63,022 bases of DNA from Paludibacteraceae bacterium (lineage in GTDB: Bacteria > Bacteroidota > Bacteroidia > Bacteroidales > Paludibacteraceae), in assembly GCA_017391525.1 (NCBI GenBank), contig JAFOYE010000012.1, positions 64,001 to 127,022 of the forward strand, read 5' to 3'. Shown here in pieces: positions 26,991 to 36,541 of the stretch. The notes under the pieces are model-generated. The model had not been told where the DNA came from, made no database searches, and saw only the letters and a program-made list of their open reading frames with translations. A program made the position numbers and the translations under genes. Positions within the stretch are counted from its first letter, which is position 1; each line of letters starts with the position of its first letter.

Positions 26991-28196
26991 ATGATCATTT
27001 CTAATCGTATCGCTGCACTCGAAGAGTCAGCTACTTTGCAAGTCGCAGCACTTTGTCAGCAACTCCGTGCTGAGGGAGTAGATGTTATTGGTCTTTCTTT
27101 AGGAGAACCTGATTTCCCAGCTCCTGCACATGTTAAACAAGCCGCTATTGATGCTGTTAATAATGACATTTCTCACTATGGTCCAACCCCAGGTTTCCCT
27201 GCTTTGCGTGAAGCAATAGCTGCATCACTCAATAAGGATATCAAGGATTATCCAGTACGTACATACAATGCTAACGAGATCGTTGTGTCTGTTGGTGCTA
27301 AGCAAGCACTTTGCAATGCCATTGAAGCCATTATTGGTCCTAGTGATGAAGTCATCATCCCTACACCATGCTGGGTAAGCTATGTGGAAATGGTCAAGAT
27401 TGCTCAAGGAAAAAGTGTTCTTGTTAAAACTACTATGGAGAACAACTTCTGTCTTACTGCTGAGCAACTTGAAGAGGTGATCACTCCTAATACCAAGCTC
27501 CTCATGCTTTGCACTCCTAATAACCCAACAGGTTCGGTTTATACCTACGAGAATCTAAAAGCTATTGTAGAGGTACTTAACAAGCACCCACAAATAATCG
27601 TTCTTGCTGACGAGATTTACCAACATATCCTCTATACTGGCAAACATGAGACTCTCGCTCAATTCCCTGAGTTACAAGATCGTCTTATTATTATCAACGG
27701 TGTGAGCAAAGCGTATGCTATGACAGGTTACCGTATTGGATGGCTCGCTTGTCACGACAAAGATTTCATTACTGCTGTGAAGCGTCTTCAAGGACAAACA
27801 ATCAGTTGTGCAACTACCATTGCTCAAAAAGCCGCAGAGGCTGCGTATAGCGGTCCACAAGAGTGCGTAGAGGAAATGCGCCAAGCGTTTGAGCGTCGTC
27901 GCAATCTCATTGTGGGGCTAGCAAAGGAGATTCCTGGCATGAAGGTTCTGGAGCCACAAGGGGCTTTCTATCTCTTTCCAGATGTGTCTGCTTTCTTTGG
28001 CAAACAATATAATGGACAAACCATTAACAATGCAGATGAACTAGTGACCTTTCTTCTTCAAGAGGCACATGTGGCATGTGTGTCAGGTAGTGCATTTGGC
28101 GAGGATAATTGCATCCGCTTCTCATACGCAACAAGCGAAGATCTCATTATTGAGGCAATGCGCCGCATGAAAGAAGCACTCGCTAAACTCGCATAA
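26991..28196 (+). CDS. class I PLP-dependent aminotransferase (aspartate aminotransferase type)
   Basis: 401 residues, normal. Substrate-side start SLGEPDFPAP, the Asn in CTPNNPTGSVY, the Asp/Tyr pair in LADEIYQHILY, and the PLP-binding lysine in GVSKAYAMTGYRIGW (about 240). The C-terminal Arg that binds the substrate carboxylate is in NCIRFSYATS. Best match is the AspC/AatA group (subfamily I-gamma), which uses aspartate and 2-oxoglutarate; some relatives also accept aromatic amino acids or prephenate. Own promoter and terminator, so probably monocistronic. Confidence 0.9.
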   Translation: MIISNRIAALEESATLQVAALCQQLRAEGVDVIGLSLGEPDFPAPAHVKQAAIDAVNNDISHYGPTPGFPALREAIAASLNKDIKDYPVRTYNANEIVVSVGAKQALCNAIEAIIGPSDEVIIPTPCWVSYVEMVKIAQGKSVLVKTTMENNFCLTAEQLEEVITPNTKLLMLCTPNNPTGSVYTYENLKAIVEVLNKHPQIIVLADEIYQHILYTGKHETLAQFPELQDRLIIINGVSKAYAMTGYRIGWLACHDKDFITAVKRLQGQTISCATTIAQKAAEAAYSGPQECVEEMRQAFERRRNLIVGLAKEIPGMKVLEPQGAFYLFPDVSAFFGKQYNGQTINNADELVTFLLQEAHVACVSGSAFGEDNCIRFSYATSEDLIIEAMRRMKEALAKLA

Positions 28197-28239
28197 GATC
28201 TAGAACCTTTAGAACTTTTAAAATTTTTTTAACATACCA

Positions 28240-28273
28240 CAAGAAGGGAGCATCACGCTCCCTTCTTGTTTTT
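28240..28273 (+). terminator. terminator of the aminotransferase, overlapping the end of the convergent gene
   Basis: CAAGAAGGGAGC (28240-28251) pairs with its exact complement (28257-28268), loop ATCAC, then five T. The right arm and loop contain the stop and last codons of the leftward transporter gene (stop at 28253-28255). Confidence 0.85.
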
Positions 28274-29314
28274 CTCAGCAGCTCGTCCTGCTATTGTTAA
28301 CTGGATAGAGTTAAACAAGTTCTGCCAGATGATGTATGCAGCAGGTGCCATTGAGGCAATCGGTACTAGATATGCCTGTGCCATCCATATGGCTAGGGTA
28401 GTGTTCTTTTGACCAAATGCTTGCCCTGCTGTGATTTGACTAACTTTCTGCATAGAATAATTCGCTGCGGCAGGATTGATGAGAACATCTTTGTAGTCGC
28501 CTCCTTTGGTTCCCGCAGGAAAACAATAACCAATCCATTTTCCCAATCCAAATTGCATCAAGCAGGTGATGAGCGAACCTACGCATAAAATAGCGATGGT
28601 CCATAGACTGTATTGCTGATGAATAAGTGAGTAGGTCAAATCTCCCATTAGTATCACCAATGTGAAAACCCATATGTAAAATGGCATACCGGCCCAGGTA
28701 GAGGATAGTGTAAATTGCTTTTGCTGTCCTTTTTTGTACTGATATACATTGTATATTAATCGCAATGCCCACGCTGCAAAAAATGGGCAAATCAGTAGCG
28801 GAGTGATCTTGCGAAGTATCATCCAAAATGCCTCCCAAAATTCGATGCCTGCGTCTGGATTGACAATAGGGAAGAATACAGGTACAATCACGGCGGTAGC
28901 AACATTGCTCAGCAATGTGAAAGATGTCAGGTTCTGAATACTACCACCTAATTTTCCAGCTATAATGGCGGCTGCGGAAGCAGTAGGCATCAATACACAT
29001 AGCATCAAACCTTGAGATATAATTGCGATATCTCCATTGGTTAAATTGCTATAATGGTGGAGAAAATATTCAATACAATAATATATGCCAATTCCTAATG
29101 CTAATTGTACGAATAGTACGATCCAATGCCACTTTCTTAATCGCAAATCCGCGGGATTGATTTTGCAAAATGTAAAAAAGAGCATGAGGAATATCAGTGG
29201 GGGTAGCAATCCCGTCATATGTCTGAAGAGGGGGAATCCCGCTACACCAACCAACATCGCCAATGCTAGTGCATTGCGTTCCAAAAATGATAATATGTTT
29301 CTTACACTAAACAC
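28253..29314 (-). CDS. bile acid:sodium symporter (BASS)-like membrane transporter
   Basis: 353 residues with about nine or ten hydrophobic segments. The region LMLCVLMPTASAAAIIAGKLGGS and the later repeat INPAAANYSMQKVSQITAGQAFGQKN resemble the two halves of the sodium-binding core of the SBF/BASS fold. Such proteins co-transport organic anions with sodium; the substrate here is unknown. The start is uncertain: a GTG at 29314 lies within a 7-base repeat tract and no ATG follows for 20 codons. The last codons form part of the convergent gene's terminator hairpin. Confidence 0.75.
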   Translation of the reverse strand: MFSVRNILSFLERNALALAMLVGVAGFPLFRHMTGLLPPLIFLMLFFTFCKINPADLRLRKWHWIVLFVQLALGIGIYYCIEYFLHHYSNLTNGDIAIISQGLMLCVLMPTASAAAIIAGKLGGSIQNLTSFTLLSNVATAVIVPVFFPIVNPDAGIEFWEAFWMILRKITPLLICPFFAAWALRLIYNVYQYKKGQQKQFTLSSTWAGMPFYIWVFTLVILMGDLTYSLIHQQYSLWTIAILCVGSLITCLMQFGLGKWIGYCFPAGTKGGDYKDVLINPAAANYSMQKVSQITAGQAFGQKNTTLAIWMAQAYLVPIASMAPAAYIIWQNLFNSIQLTIAGRAAEKNKKGA

Positions 29315-29334
29315 TAAACCCTAAACACGAACCC
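29307..29334. repeat. 7-base repeat tract between the TraB-like and BASS-like genes
   Basis: Units ctaaaca, ctaaacc, ctaaaca, cgaaccc fill the 23-base gap and contain the probable GTG start of the BASS-like gene. Confidence 0.75.
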
Positions 29335-29337
29335 TCA

Positions 29338-30225
29338 TCACCTATTCACAGCTTTTACACGATAACCAGCTGCTTTCAATTGAGCTAACAATCCTTCTTC
29401 ACCACCCAAATAGATTGCATCTAATGTGATGAAGGCTTTTCCTTCTAATAAATAGGGACGAAGACGTTTCACCCATTCTTTGTTTCTTTTGGCAAATACC
29501 TTATAATCTGAAAAAGAGAGAGTAGAGGTGTTGTCAGGTCCCTTTATTGTGTACGCCATATCCGTTAGACGTCCGTAGTTATACATATCGTGCAAAGTGC
29601 GCTCAAGTTGTATCTCCCTCTCAGGATATTCTATTATTTTATTCAGTTCTTGGCATTGCCAATGGAATGGCTCTCTATCAAAGAGCATATACATCGTTTC
29701 ACCGATATTATCCAACCCATATATTGGAATATTACGTTGAATTGCTACAGATTCAAAGAATGTCTCCATACTGCGTTCTTCGTTGTAGCTGAGCCATCGC
29801 TTCATAAGCTCATCACGAAACATCTCTGTCAAATAGGATGGTTTCATTCGGCATAATTTGTCCAATCCCATTCCGATATTAATTCGCAGAGCATCATCTA
29901 TAGCTTGGTACTGCTCATCTGTAAAGAAGTTGCTCAACAAGATGGAATCTGGCAATAATGCAGCTTGACGTAATGTTGCTATAGCCTCATAATCTTGTAT
30001 GGCAAATTCTGTGATTACTTTGTTGCAGGAATTGAAACATTTAAACACGTTAGGAATCGTGTCAATGAATGTCATATCCTTCAACTTATTGGTGGCCAAG
30101 ATGTACGAAGGTGCAGCAGACGAATTGCTTGATATCTTGTATAATACTTGAGCAATCAATGACTGTGTACTTAGCACCATGAGCACTACGATTACACTAA
30201 TGCGTATTTTTATAGTTAACTTCAT
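29338..30225 (-). CDS. TraB/GumN-family protein
   Basis: 295 residues with a signal peptide (about 1-25, ending SLIAQ). The overall pattern of the TraB/GumN (PF01963) family is seen: SSAAPSYILATNKL at the start, SYLTEMF, PIYGLDNIGE (the conserved glycine-x-Asp/Glu step), and the C-terminal LEGKAFITLDAIYLGGEEGLLAQLKAAGYRVK, which corresponds to the usual G-x-HL-x-G-x-x-G segment but with Ile-Tyr in place of His. Family members are proposed metalloproteases; the changed residues make activity doubtful. It is two bases from the TPR gene upstream. Confidence 0.75.
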   Translation of the reverse strand: MKLTIKIRISVIVVLMVLSTQSLIAQVLYKISSNSSAAPSYILATNKLKDMTFIDTIPNVFKCFNSCNKVITEFAIQDYEAIATLRQAALLPDSILLSNFFTDEQYQAIDDALRINIGMGLDKLCRMKPSYLTEMFRDELMKRWLSYNEERSMETFFESVAIQRNIPIYGLDNIGETMYMLFDREPFHWQCQELNKIIEYPEREIQLERTLHDMYNYGRLTDMAYTIKGPDNTSTLSFSDYKVFAKRNKEWVKRLRPYLLEGKAFITLDAIYLGGEEGLLAQLKAAGYRVKAVNR

Positions 30226-30227
30226 TC

Positions 30228-32228
30228 TTATTGAAATCTAGAAATCAAATTGTAGGCTTGGTAAATGCCCAATTCTCCTGCTTTACTCAAATCAGCTAGA
30301 CCTTTGTCTATCTCATTGATATATATGTATGTCAAACCTCTATTGAAGTATGCTTCTGCAAAATCATTATCTATTTCTATAGCCTTCGTATAGTAGGAAA
30401 TGGCACTTCTAAAATCACGTTGTAGGCAAATCATATTCGCCTTGTTGTAATAGGCAAATGAGAAGTCTGGTTCATTTGTGATGATGTAGTCATAGTCACG
30501 AAGCATAAGTTCTATTTCTGCTATATCAAAACTTTCGCCCATTGCTCGTTTATATTCGAACAGCTTGTATCGCCAATAGGCACGACAGAAATAGCCAAAA
30601 TATAGTTGCTCATCTATCAGTACAGCTTTCGTTACATCGTCTATGGCAGATGAATAATCTTGGACCAACGCAAACTCCATCGCACGAGCCATGTATGCTG
30701 CACTCAATTGCTCCCTATAAGTTGATGTGGCTGTCGCCATAGACTCTAGCATATCTATTTGTTGTGAGATATTACTGATCTGGGTAAAATGTTGCTCTAC
30801 CATTTCTGCAGTTAGCGCTAATTCTTGTGTCGTAAAGCGCAAGTCTGCTGGCAAGATGTTCCTACTATTGTATGAGTCAATAGCCGCATGTGAATAATTG
30901 GTGCGTCTCAGTGAGTTAGCACCACTCGTTATAGCGTAGTAGGATAGGAAAATGTTCGGTTCATTGATAACATCGGCGTAATTCTCTTGTACATTACCGC
31001 GAGTTTCACTATCATATTTATTTTCATTTGCGTCAGATTCTTGATTTTGTGCCGCTCGAGCAGAGAAATCTTTACGCCTATCACGTTGCTGTGGTTGTGC
31101 TTCTGCCAACTGCATATCTGTTTGCAACGACTGAGTGTTGTTTTTTTCTTGCTCTAGTTCGTATGCTTTTTGACGAAGTGTATACGCTTTCTTATCGTGA
31201 CCCAATGATGTTTCTGCTTGAGCAGCTAGGTAGTATGCGGGTATAAAATAAGGGTGGGTTTGAATGATAGTTTGGAAATCGCTCAACGCAGCATTCCATT
31301 GACGTAGTTGCAGTTGCACCAATCCTCTGTTGTAATATATTTCCATTTTATCTGGTGCTAAGTCAATGGCTTGAGAAAAATCTTCTATCGCACGGTTGTA
31401 GTCACCTACTTCTGAACGCAAAATACCTCGATTGTAGTAACATTGTACGTCTTTGGGAGACAAACTGACTGCTTTGTCCAAATCAGAGAGAGCACCCCTA
31501 TAATTGTGTCGTTGGTAGTATATGACTCCACGATTCATATAGTCTCCTGCCCATTTGCTTCCTTGGTCAATGGATTTAGTCAGTGACTCTAGGGCTTCAT
31601 CTTGTTGGTTAAGCATCAATTGTACCAACCCCAACGCAGACCAGTTAGATGGATTTTGTGAATCTAATTCGGTGGCTCTTTTGAAGGAATCAAATGCGCT
31701 TATTGTATCTGTTTTCCGCAAACATATCGAACCTTTTTCATAGTGTAGGTTTGCAGATTGAGGTTCACGATTGAGCAGATGTTCAATGTCCGATAATGCC
31801 AAATCATATTGTTGCAACTCTGCACGTATATCAGCTCGCATCGCTATATACGTTCGATTTTCTGGAGCAAAAATCAGGGCTTCGTTGAAGTCCTGATTTG
31901 CTTTTTCTATTTGATTGGTCAATCGATATACATAACCACGAGTATAGTATGCTCCTGGTTGAAAAGGATTGCGTTCGATTGCTTCGTTGCAATCTTGTTC
32001 AGCTCCTGTATAATCACCCAATTGTATTTTAGCTATAGCACGCAATAAATAAGGTTCACTCAAATATGGCTTGAGTTTAATAACCTGATTAAAATACTGA
32101 ATACTCAATACGTAATCATCAAAGTACAATGCATTGCGACCTATGGAGATGATACGATCAGTATTAAGTTGTGCAATACTTACGCTTGAAATACAACTGA
32201 AGATAATTATGTATATCAGTCGTTTCAT
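30228..32228 (-). CDS. secreted/periplasmic TPR-repeat protein
   Basis: 666 residues: signal peptide (MKRLIYIIIFSCISSVSIAQ); about nine TPRs over residues 25-355 with canonical units such as YYNRGILRSEVGDYNRAIEDFSQAI-type helices; a low-complexity polar linker (about 360-425, Gln/Asn/Lys rich); and further TPR-like units (about 500-660) with ISYYTKAIEIDNDFAEAYFNRG. Probably a scaffold in the periplasm or on the membrane. It lies between the PBP1 gene (16 bases upstream) and the TraB-like gene (two bases downstream), suggesting an envelope role; nothing more specific is supported. Confidence 0.85.
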   Translation of the reverse strand: MKRLIYIIIFSCISSVSIAQLNTDRIISIGRNALYFDDYVLSIQYFNQVIKLKPYLSEPYLLRAIAKIQLGDYTGAEQDCNEAIERNPFQPGAYYTRGYVYRLTNQIEKANQDFNEALIFAPENRTYIAMRADIRAELQQYDLALSDIEHLLNREPQSANLHYEKGSICLRKTDTISAFDSFKRATELDSQNPSNWSALGLVQLMLNQQDEALESLTKSIDQGSKWAGDYMNRGVIYYQRHNYRGALSDLDKAVSLSPKDVQCYYNRGILRSEVGDYNRAIEDFSQAIDLAPDKMEIYYNRGLVQLQLRQWNAALSDFQTIIQTHPYFIPAYYLAAQAETSLGHDKKAYTLRQKAYELEQEKNNTQSLQTDMQLAEAQPQQRDRRKDFSARAAQNQESDANENKYDSETRGNVQENYADVINEPNIFLSYYAITSGANSLRRTNYSHAAIDSYNSRNILPADLRFTTQELALTAEMVEQHFTQISNISQQIDMLESMATATSTYREQLSAAYMARAMEFALVQDYSSAIDDVTKAVLIDEQLYFGYFCRAYWRYKLFEYKRAMGESFDIAEIELMLRDYDYIITNEPDFSFAYYNKANMICLQRDFRSAISYYTKAIEIDNDFAEAYFNRGLTYIYINEIDKGLADLSKAGELGIYQAYNLISRFQ

Positions 32229-32244
32229 TCAATGTCAGTTGGTT

Positions 32245-34707
32245 TTATTGACATCCTTTGTTTGGCTTAAACCACTTAGGAACATCGAAACTCTCATTCT
32301 TATCGTAACATAAGGTTTCATCTTCATAGACCTTCTGCATATATAGAGCATATATTGGCAGTGATGTATTAGCACCCTGGCCTTTACTCATGTTGTCAAA
32401 GTGGATAGAACGATCTTCACCACCAACCCAAACTGCATTCACAAGACTTGGAGTGAATCCTATGAACCAACCATCAGAGTGGTTTTGTGAAGTACCTGTT
32501 TTACCGCCCATAGGTCCTTTGAGCTTGTATTTGTTACGAGCACGAATACCTGTTCCTTCATCCATTACGGCACGTAGCATGTGCAACATCTTGTAAGCGT
32601 TCTCTTCGCTAATTACTTCGTGTTTCTTCGCACCAAAGGTTGCCAATACGTTACCATTTATATCTTCAATGCGCGTTACATATTGTGGATCTACGCGCAC
32701 ACCTCTATTCGCATAGGTGGTGTATGCATTAGCCATTTCTTGAACACTGATTTCGCATGGACCAAGACATAGACTAACCACAGCATCAATAGGACTAGTT
32801 ATACCCAACGAACGCATAGTGCTCTTCATCTGTTCTGGAGTGTACAACGACATCAAGTAGGCTGTAATCCAGTTACTGGATTTTGCTAATCCCCATTTAA
32901 GAGTTACTTTTTGTCCTCTATTGCTTGTGTGGCTATCACGTGGAGTCCAACTCCTACCATTCTTGTCGGTTAACGTAACTGGCTCATTTACCACAGAGTC
33001 ACATGGCCACTGACCTTCGTTCATGGCCAATGTGTATAGGAATGGTTTGATGGTTGATCCTACTTGACGACGACCGGAATTAACCATGTCGTATTGGAAA
33101 TACTTAAAATTAGGACCTCCTACATATGCTTTCACAGCTCCTGTACGTGCATCCATAGAGACGAAACCACAACGTAAGAAGTGTTTTGTCCAGCGAATGG
33201 AGTCCATAGGGGTCATAACGGTATCTATCAAACCATCGTATGAGAAGACATGCATGTTGGTAGGAGTATCAAACACTTCACGAATTTCTGTTTCGTCTTT
33301 TCCTTGAGCCTTTAACCCATAGTAACGATCGGTTTGACGCATAGCACGCACTAGAATATCGTCAACCTCTTTGTTGCTCATTTTCTTAGAGAACGGAGCA
33401 TAACTCTTATTCTTTTTCTCTTTGAAGAAATCTGCTTGCAACTCCATCATGTGTTCTTTCACTGCTTCTTCTGCATAGGTTTGCATTTTGGAGTCAATAG
33501 TGGTATAAATACGAAGACCGTCTTGATACAAATTGTATGGTGTGCCGTCTTTTTTGAAGTTTTTGTTGCACCATCCGTATAATGGATTATTATCCCATTG
33601 ATATTTATCTATATCATATTGGCTCTTGTTCCAAGATGGATAATTGCTCTCAATAGGTTCTTTTGCTGTCATGATTTTGCGCAAATGCTCGCGGAAATAT
33701 GGAGCAATACCTTCTTTGTGATCTATAGGCATAAACTTAATGTTTACTGGCAAGGCCTGAATAGAGTCACATTCTTTTTGGGATAAATATCCATATTTGC
33801 ACATTTGATCCAATACCGTATTACGACGATAGAAAGCATCTTCTGGCTTGCGGAGAGGGTTATATAAAGCAGGGTTCTTGCACATACCTATAAGCATAGC
33901 AGCTTCCTCTATTTTCAATTTGTCTGGGGTGGTGCCAAAATAGACATGAGCAGCAGACTTGATTCCTACAGCATTATATAAGAAGTCAAATTGATTCAAA
34001 TACATTGTCAATATCTCTTCTTTGGAATATAGTCGCTCTAGTTTAGTGGCAATAACCCATTCAATAGGTTTTTGTAGCGCTCGCTCTTCGAATGAATTGG
34101 CCGTTGGTGACCACAATTGTTTAGCCAATTGCTGAGTAATGGTACTACCACCTCCGGCTTTACCCATTTTCACGACAGCACGCAACAACGATCTGAAGTC
34201 TATACCTGTGTGCTCATAATAACGTACATCCTCTGTGGCAATGAGTGCGTTGATCACATTAGGAGATATTTCATCAAATTGTACGGACAAACGGTTGGCG
34301 GCATTGTAATAGCGACCCATTGATTCCATGTCTGCAGATATGACCTCTGATGCTAATAGGTTTTTAGGATTTTGCAGTTCTGCCAAATCTGGTATATGAT
34401 AATCATCTAGTATATTAGAATCATTTAGTATATGATAATCCTTGATAAAATCAATTATTTCACCATGAGCAATCTTGTTGAAGGTTGTTCCTATAAACAA
34501 AACGGATGCGATAAATACTCCCCAAAAGAGAACGTGGAATATTATCATAAACCACATAAAGCCTCTAGATTTCTTTTTCTTGGCTTTCTTGGTCTTTGGT
34601 TGATTTGAATCAGCTTTGTTTTCTGCAACCTTCTTCTCTACTGTTTTATTATCTTTTTGCATATCTGTCATATTTTCTAGATAATCTGTGTTCCTATTTG
34701 TTGTCAT
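32245..34707 (-). CDS. bifunctional class A penicillin-binding protein (PBP1)
   Basis: 820 residues: Lys-rich cytoplasmic start, membrane anchor (about 50-73), glycosyltransferase GT51 domain with EDVRYYEHTGID and GGGSTITQQLAKQLW (about 180-195), and transpeptidase domain with SxxK in GSTIKPFLYT (about 552), SxN in KSSNW, and KTG in GGKTGTSQNHSDGW. It polymerises and cross-links peptidoglycan outside the inner membrane. The gene follows the M24 peptidase with no gap (34707/34708). Confidence 0.95.
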   Translation of the reverse strand: MTTNRNTDYLENMTDMQKDNKTVEKKVAENKADSNQPKTKKAKKKKSRGFMWFMIIFHVLFWGVFIASVLFIGTTFNKIAHGEIIDFIKDYHILNDSNILDDYHIPDLAELQNPKNLLASEVISADMESMGRYYNAANRLSVQFDEISPNVINALIATEDVRYYEHTGIDFRSLLRAVVKMGKAGGGSTITQQLAKQLWSPTANSFEERALQKPIEWVIATKLERLYSKEEILTMYLNQFDFLYNAVGIKSAAHVYFGTTPDKLKIEEAAMLIGMCKNPALYNPLRKPEDAFYRRNTVLDQMCKYGYLSQKECDSIQALPVNIKFMPIDHKEGIAPYFREHLRKIMTAKEPIESNYPSWNKSQYDIDKYQWDNNPLYGWCNKNFKKDGTPYNLYQDGLRIYTTIDSKMQTYAEEAVKEHMMELQADFFKEKKNKSYAPFSKKMSNKEVDDILVRAMRQTDRYYGLKAQGKDETEIREVFDTPTNMHVFSYDGLIDTVMTPMDSIRWTKHFLRCGFVSMDARTGAVKAYVGGPNFKYFQYDMVNSGRRQVGSTIKPFLYTLAMNEGQWPCDSVVNEPVTLTDKNGRSWTPRDSHTSNRGQKVTLKWGLAKSSNWITAYLMSLYTPEQMKSTMRSLGITSPIDAVVSLCLGPCEISVQEMANAYTTYANRGVRVDPQYVTRIEDINGNVLATFGAKKHEVISEENAYKMLHMLRAVMDEGTGIRARNKYKLKGPMGGKTGTSQNHSDGWFIGFTPSLVNAVWVGGEDRSIHFDNMSKGQGANTSLPIYALYMQKVYEDETLCYDKNESFDVPKWFKPNKGCQ

Positions 34708-36504
34708 TCATATTGGTTTACACTTCTCTTTCAGCCATGCAGCTTCTGCTTCAGTTAACATAGGTGCTGTTTCTGCATATACCCACTCATGGTAAGCATT
34801 GATCCATGCTATCTCTTGCTCTGTCATGCGACTCATATCTATCATACGAGTATCATAGTAGCAGAGCGTGAGGGTTTCAAATTCATAGAATGTCTCACCC
34901 GTTGCGTGAGCACCTAGGTTCTCAGCTTGGCGCACTGCAATCAGGTTCTCAATTCGAATACCATATTCGTTAGCACGGTAAATACCTGGTTCGTCAGAGC
35001 AGATATTGCCTAATTGCAAAGGGTTGGTGTTGTTGTCTGTACGAATATTTTGTGGTCCTTCGTGACAACCCATAAAGTGACCTACACCGTGTCCTGTTCC
35101 GTGACCATATGTCATACCTTCTGCCCACAAGAACTGACGTGCTAATACGTCTAGTTGATTACCGCGTGTTCCTTTAGGGAATCTAGCATTGGCCAATGCA
35201 ATATGTCCTTTCAATACAACGGTATAATCGCGTTTCACGGCATCTGGTATCAATGACTCATCTCCTACCCATACTGTTCGGGTGATATCGGTAGTACCAT
35301 CTAGATATTGACCTCCGGAATCTAGAAGCAATACGCCATCGCCTTCTATTTTAGCATTAGCACACGTTTTTGGTTCTGAGTAATAGTGGACAATAGCACC
35401 ATTGCCTTTCCAACCTGCGATTGTACAGAAACTATTATCCATATAATTTTCACCCATTGCACGAAACTCTGTTAGTTTCTCTGCCACGGTGATTTCTGTT
35501 TGTGGCGTTTGGAGTGCTTCTGTTTCAAGCCAATATAAGAATTTGGACAAAGCTACAGCATCCTTTCGCATAGCAATGCGCTCACCCTCTAGTTCAGTGC
35601 TGTTCTTCACACTTTGCATTTTCAATACAGGGCTAGGATTTACGTTTACACGCTTTACATTGCTATTGATAGCCTCATAGAGTGCTTCATTCACTTTGCC
35701 ACCGTCGTACATGATACTATTTACATTAAGTCCTTGCAAATACTCAAATACTTGGGTGTAGTCCATGATGCTCACCTCAATACTTTGTAGATAAGTACGA
35801 GCGGCTTGATCTAACTTGCTTGGTGATACAAATATAGTGCACTTATCTAGTTCTACTACGACGTAACTAATCACGCATGGTGTGTAATCCACATCTTTAC
35901 CACGAATGTTTAGGAGCCATCCTATTTCGTCCAATGCAGATACCACCAATGCTTGGCAGTGTTTCTCCACCAATGCTTGGCGCACGCGTTGTAGTTTGCT
36001 CTTTACGCTCTCACCTGCATATTTCTCGCTATATTCGTATAGTAATGAGGTAGGCATTTCAGGGCGACCTTCTGTCCATAATGGAGAGATCAAATCAATA
36101 GATACTAACTCCAATCCTCCTTCTTCTAGTTCGGATTTTAATGCACGATATCCATTTACACTATACATCTCTGGATTGACAGCTACTTTACCACTAGCAT
36201 TATTGTTTAGCCACTCTGTGATAGTAGGGCAATCTATATCGCTCTCGCGCATCAACTCCACAGTGGTGCCTTGCAATTCTGCTTCAGCTTGCAGATAGTA
36301 GCGACTATCTGTCCAAAGCAGTGCTTTATCCAATGTGATTACTGCAGTTCCTGTTTCTCCCGAGAAACCTGTTATCCATGACATCTCTGTCCAGTGAGGA
36401 GCCATATACTCGCTTGCATGTGGATCTGTACCCGGTACGATGCAAACTGTGATATTGTGTTGTTGCATGAGCGCGCGTAGCGCTGCCAATCTCTCTTTAA
36501 TCAT
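34708..36504 (-). CDS. pepP: Xaa-Pro aminopeptidase-like M24 metallopeptidase (three-domain)
   Basis: 598 residues, typical of the long prolidase/AMPP form: two creatinase-type N-terminal domains (about 1-310) and a pita-bread catalytic domain (about 315-540). Metal ligands are visible: Asp in LLLDSGGQYLDGTTDITRT (two Asp), His in GHGTGHGVGHFMG, Glu in SDEPGIY and Glu in GIRIENL. It removes an N-terminal residue before proline from peptides; cytoplasmic as no signal is seen. The symbol is by family only. Confidence 0.92.
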   Translation of the reverse strand: MIKERLAALRALMQQHNITVCIVPGTDPHASEYMAPHWTEMSWITGFSGETGTAVITLDKALLWTDSRYYLQAEAELQGTTVELMRESDIDCPTITEWLNNNASGKVAVNPEMYSVNGYRALKSELEEGGLELVSIDLISPLWTEGRPEMPTSLLYEYSEKYAGESVKSKLQRVRQALVEKHCQALVVSALDEIGWLLNIRGKDVDYTPCVISYVVVELDKCTIFVSPSKLDQAARTYLQSIEVSIMDYTQVFEYLQGLNVNSIMYDGGKVNEALYEAINSNVKRVNVNPSPVLKMQSVKNSTELEGERIAMRKDAVALSKFLYWLETEALQTPQTEITVAEKLTEFRAMGENYMDNSFCTIAGWKGNGAIVHYYSEPKTCANAKIEGDGVLLLDSGGQYLDGTTDITRTVWVGDESLIPDAVKRDYTVVLKGHIALANARFPKGTRGNQLDVLARQFLWAEGMTYGHGTGHGVGHFMGCHEGPQNIRTDNNTNPLQLGNICSDEPGIYRANEYGIRIENLIAVRQAENLGAHATGETFYEFETLTLCYYDTRMIDMSRMTEQEIAWINAYHEWVYAETAPMLTEAEAAWLKEKCKPI

Positions 36505-36506
36505 TT

Positions 36507-36541
36507 CTCTAAACTTTAAACTTTAAACTTTAAACACTAAA
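36507..36541. repeat. 7-base repeat tract filling the nadC-M24 gap
   Basis: Five units: ctctaaa, ctttaaa (three times), cactaaa; it occupies nearly the whole gap between the nadC stop (36542) and the M24 ATG (36504). Confidence 0.82.

Noticed and set aside
28199..28225. 9-base repeat tract (tctagaacc, tttagaact, tttaaaatt)
   Set aside because: Only three poorly matching units; could be chance in AT-rich DNA.
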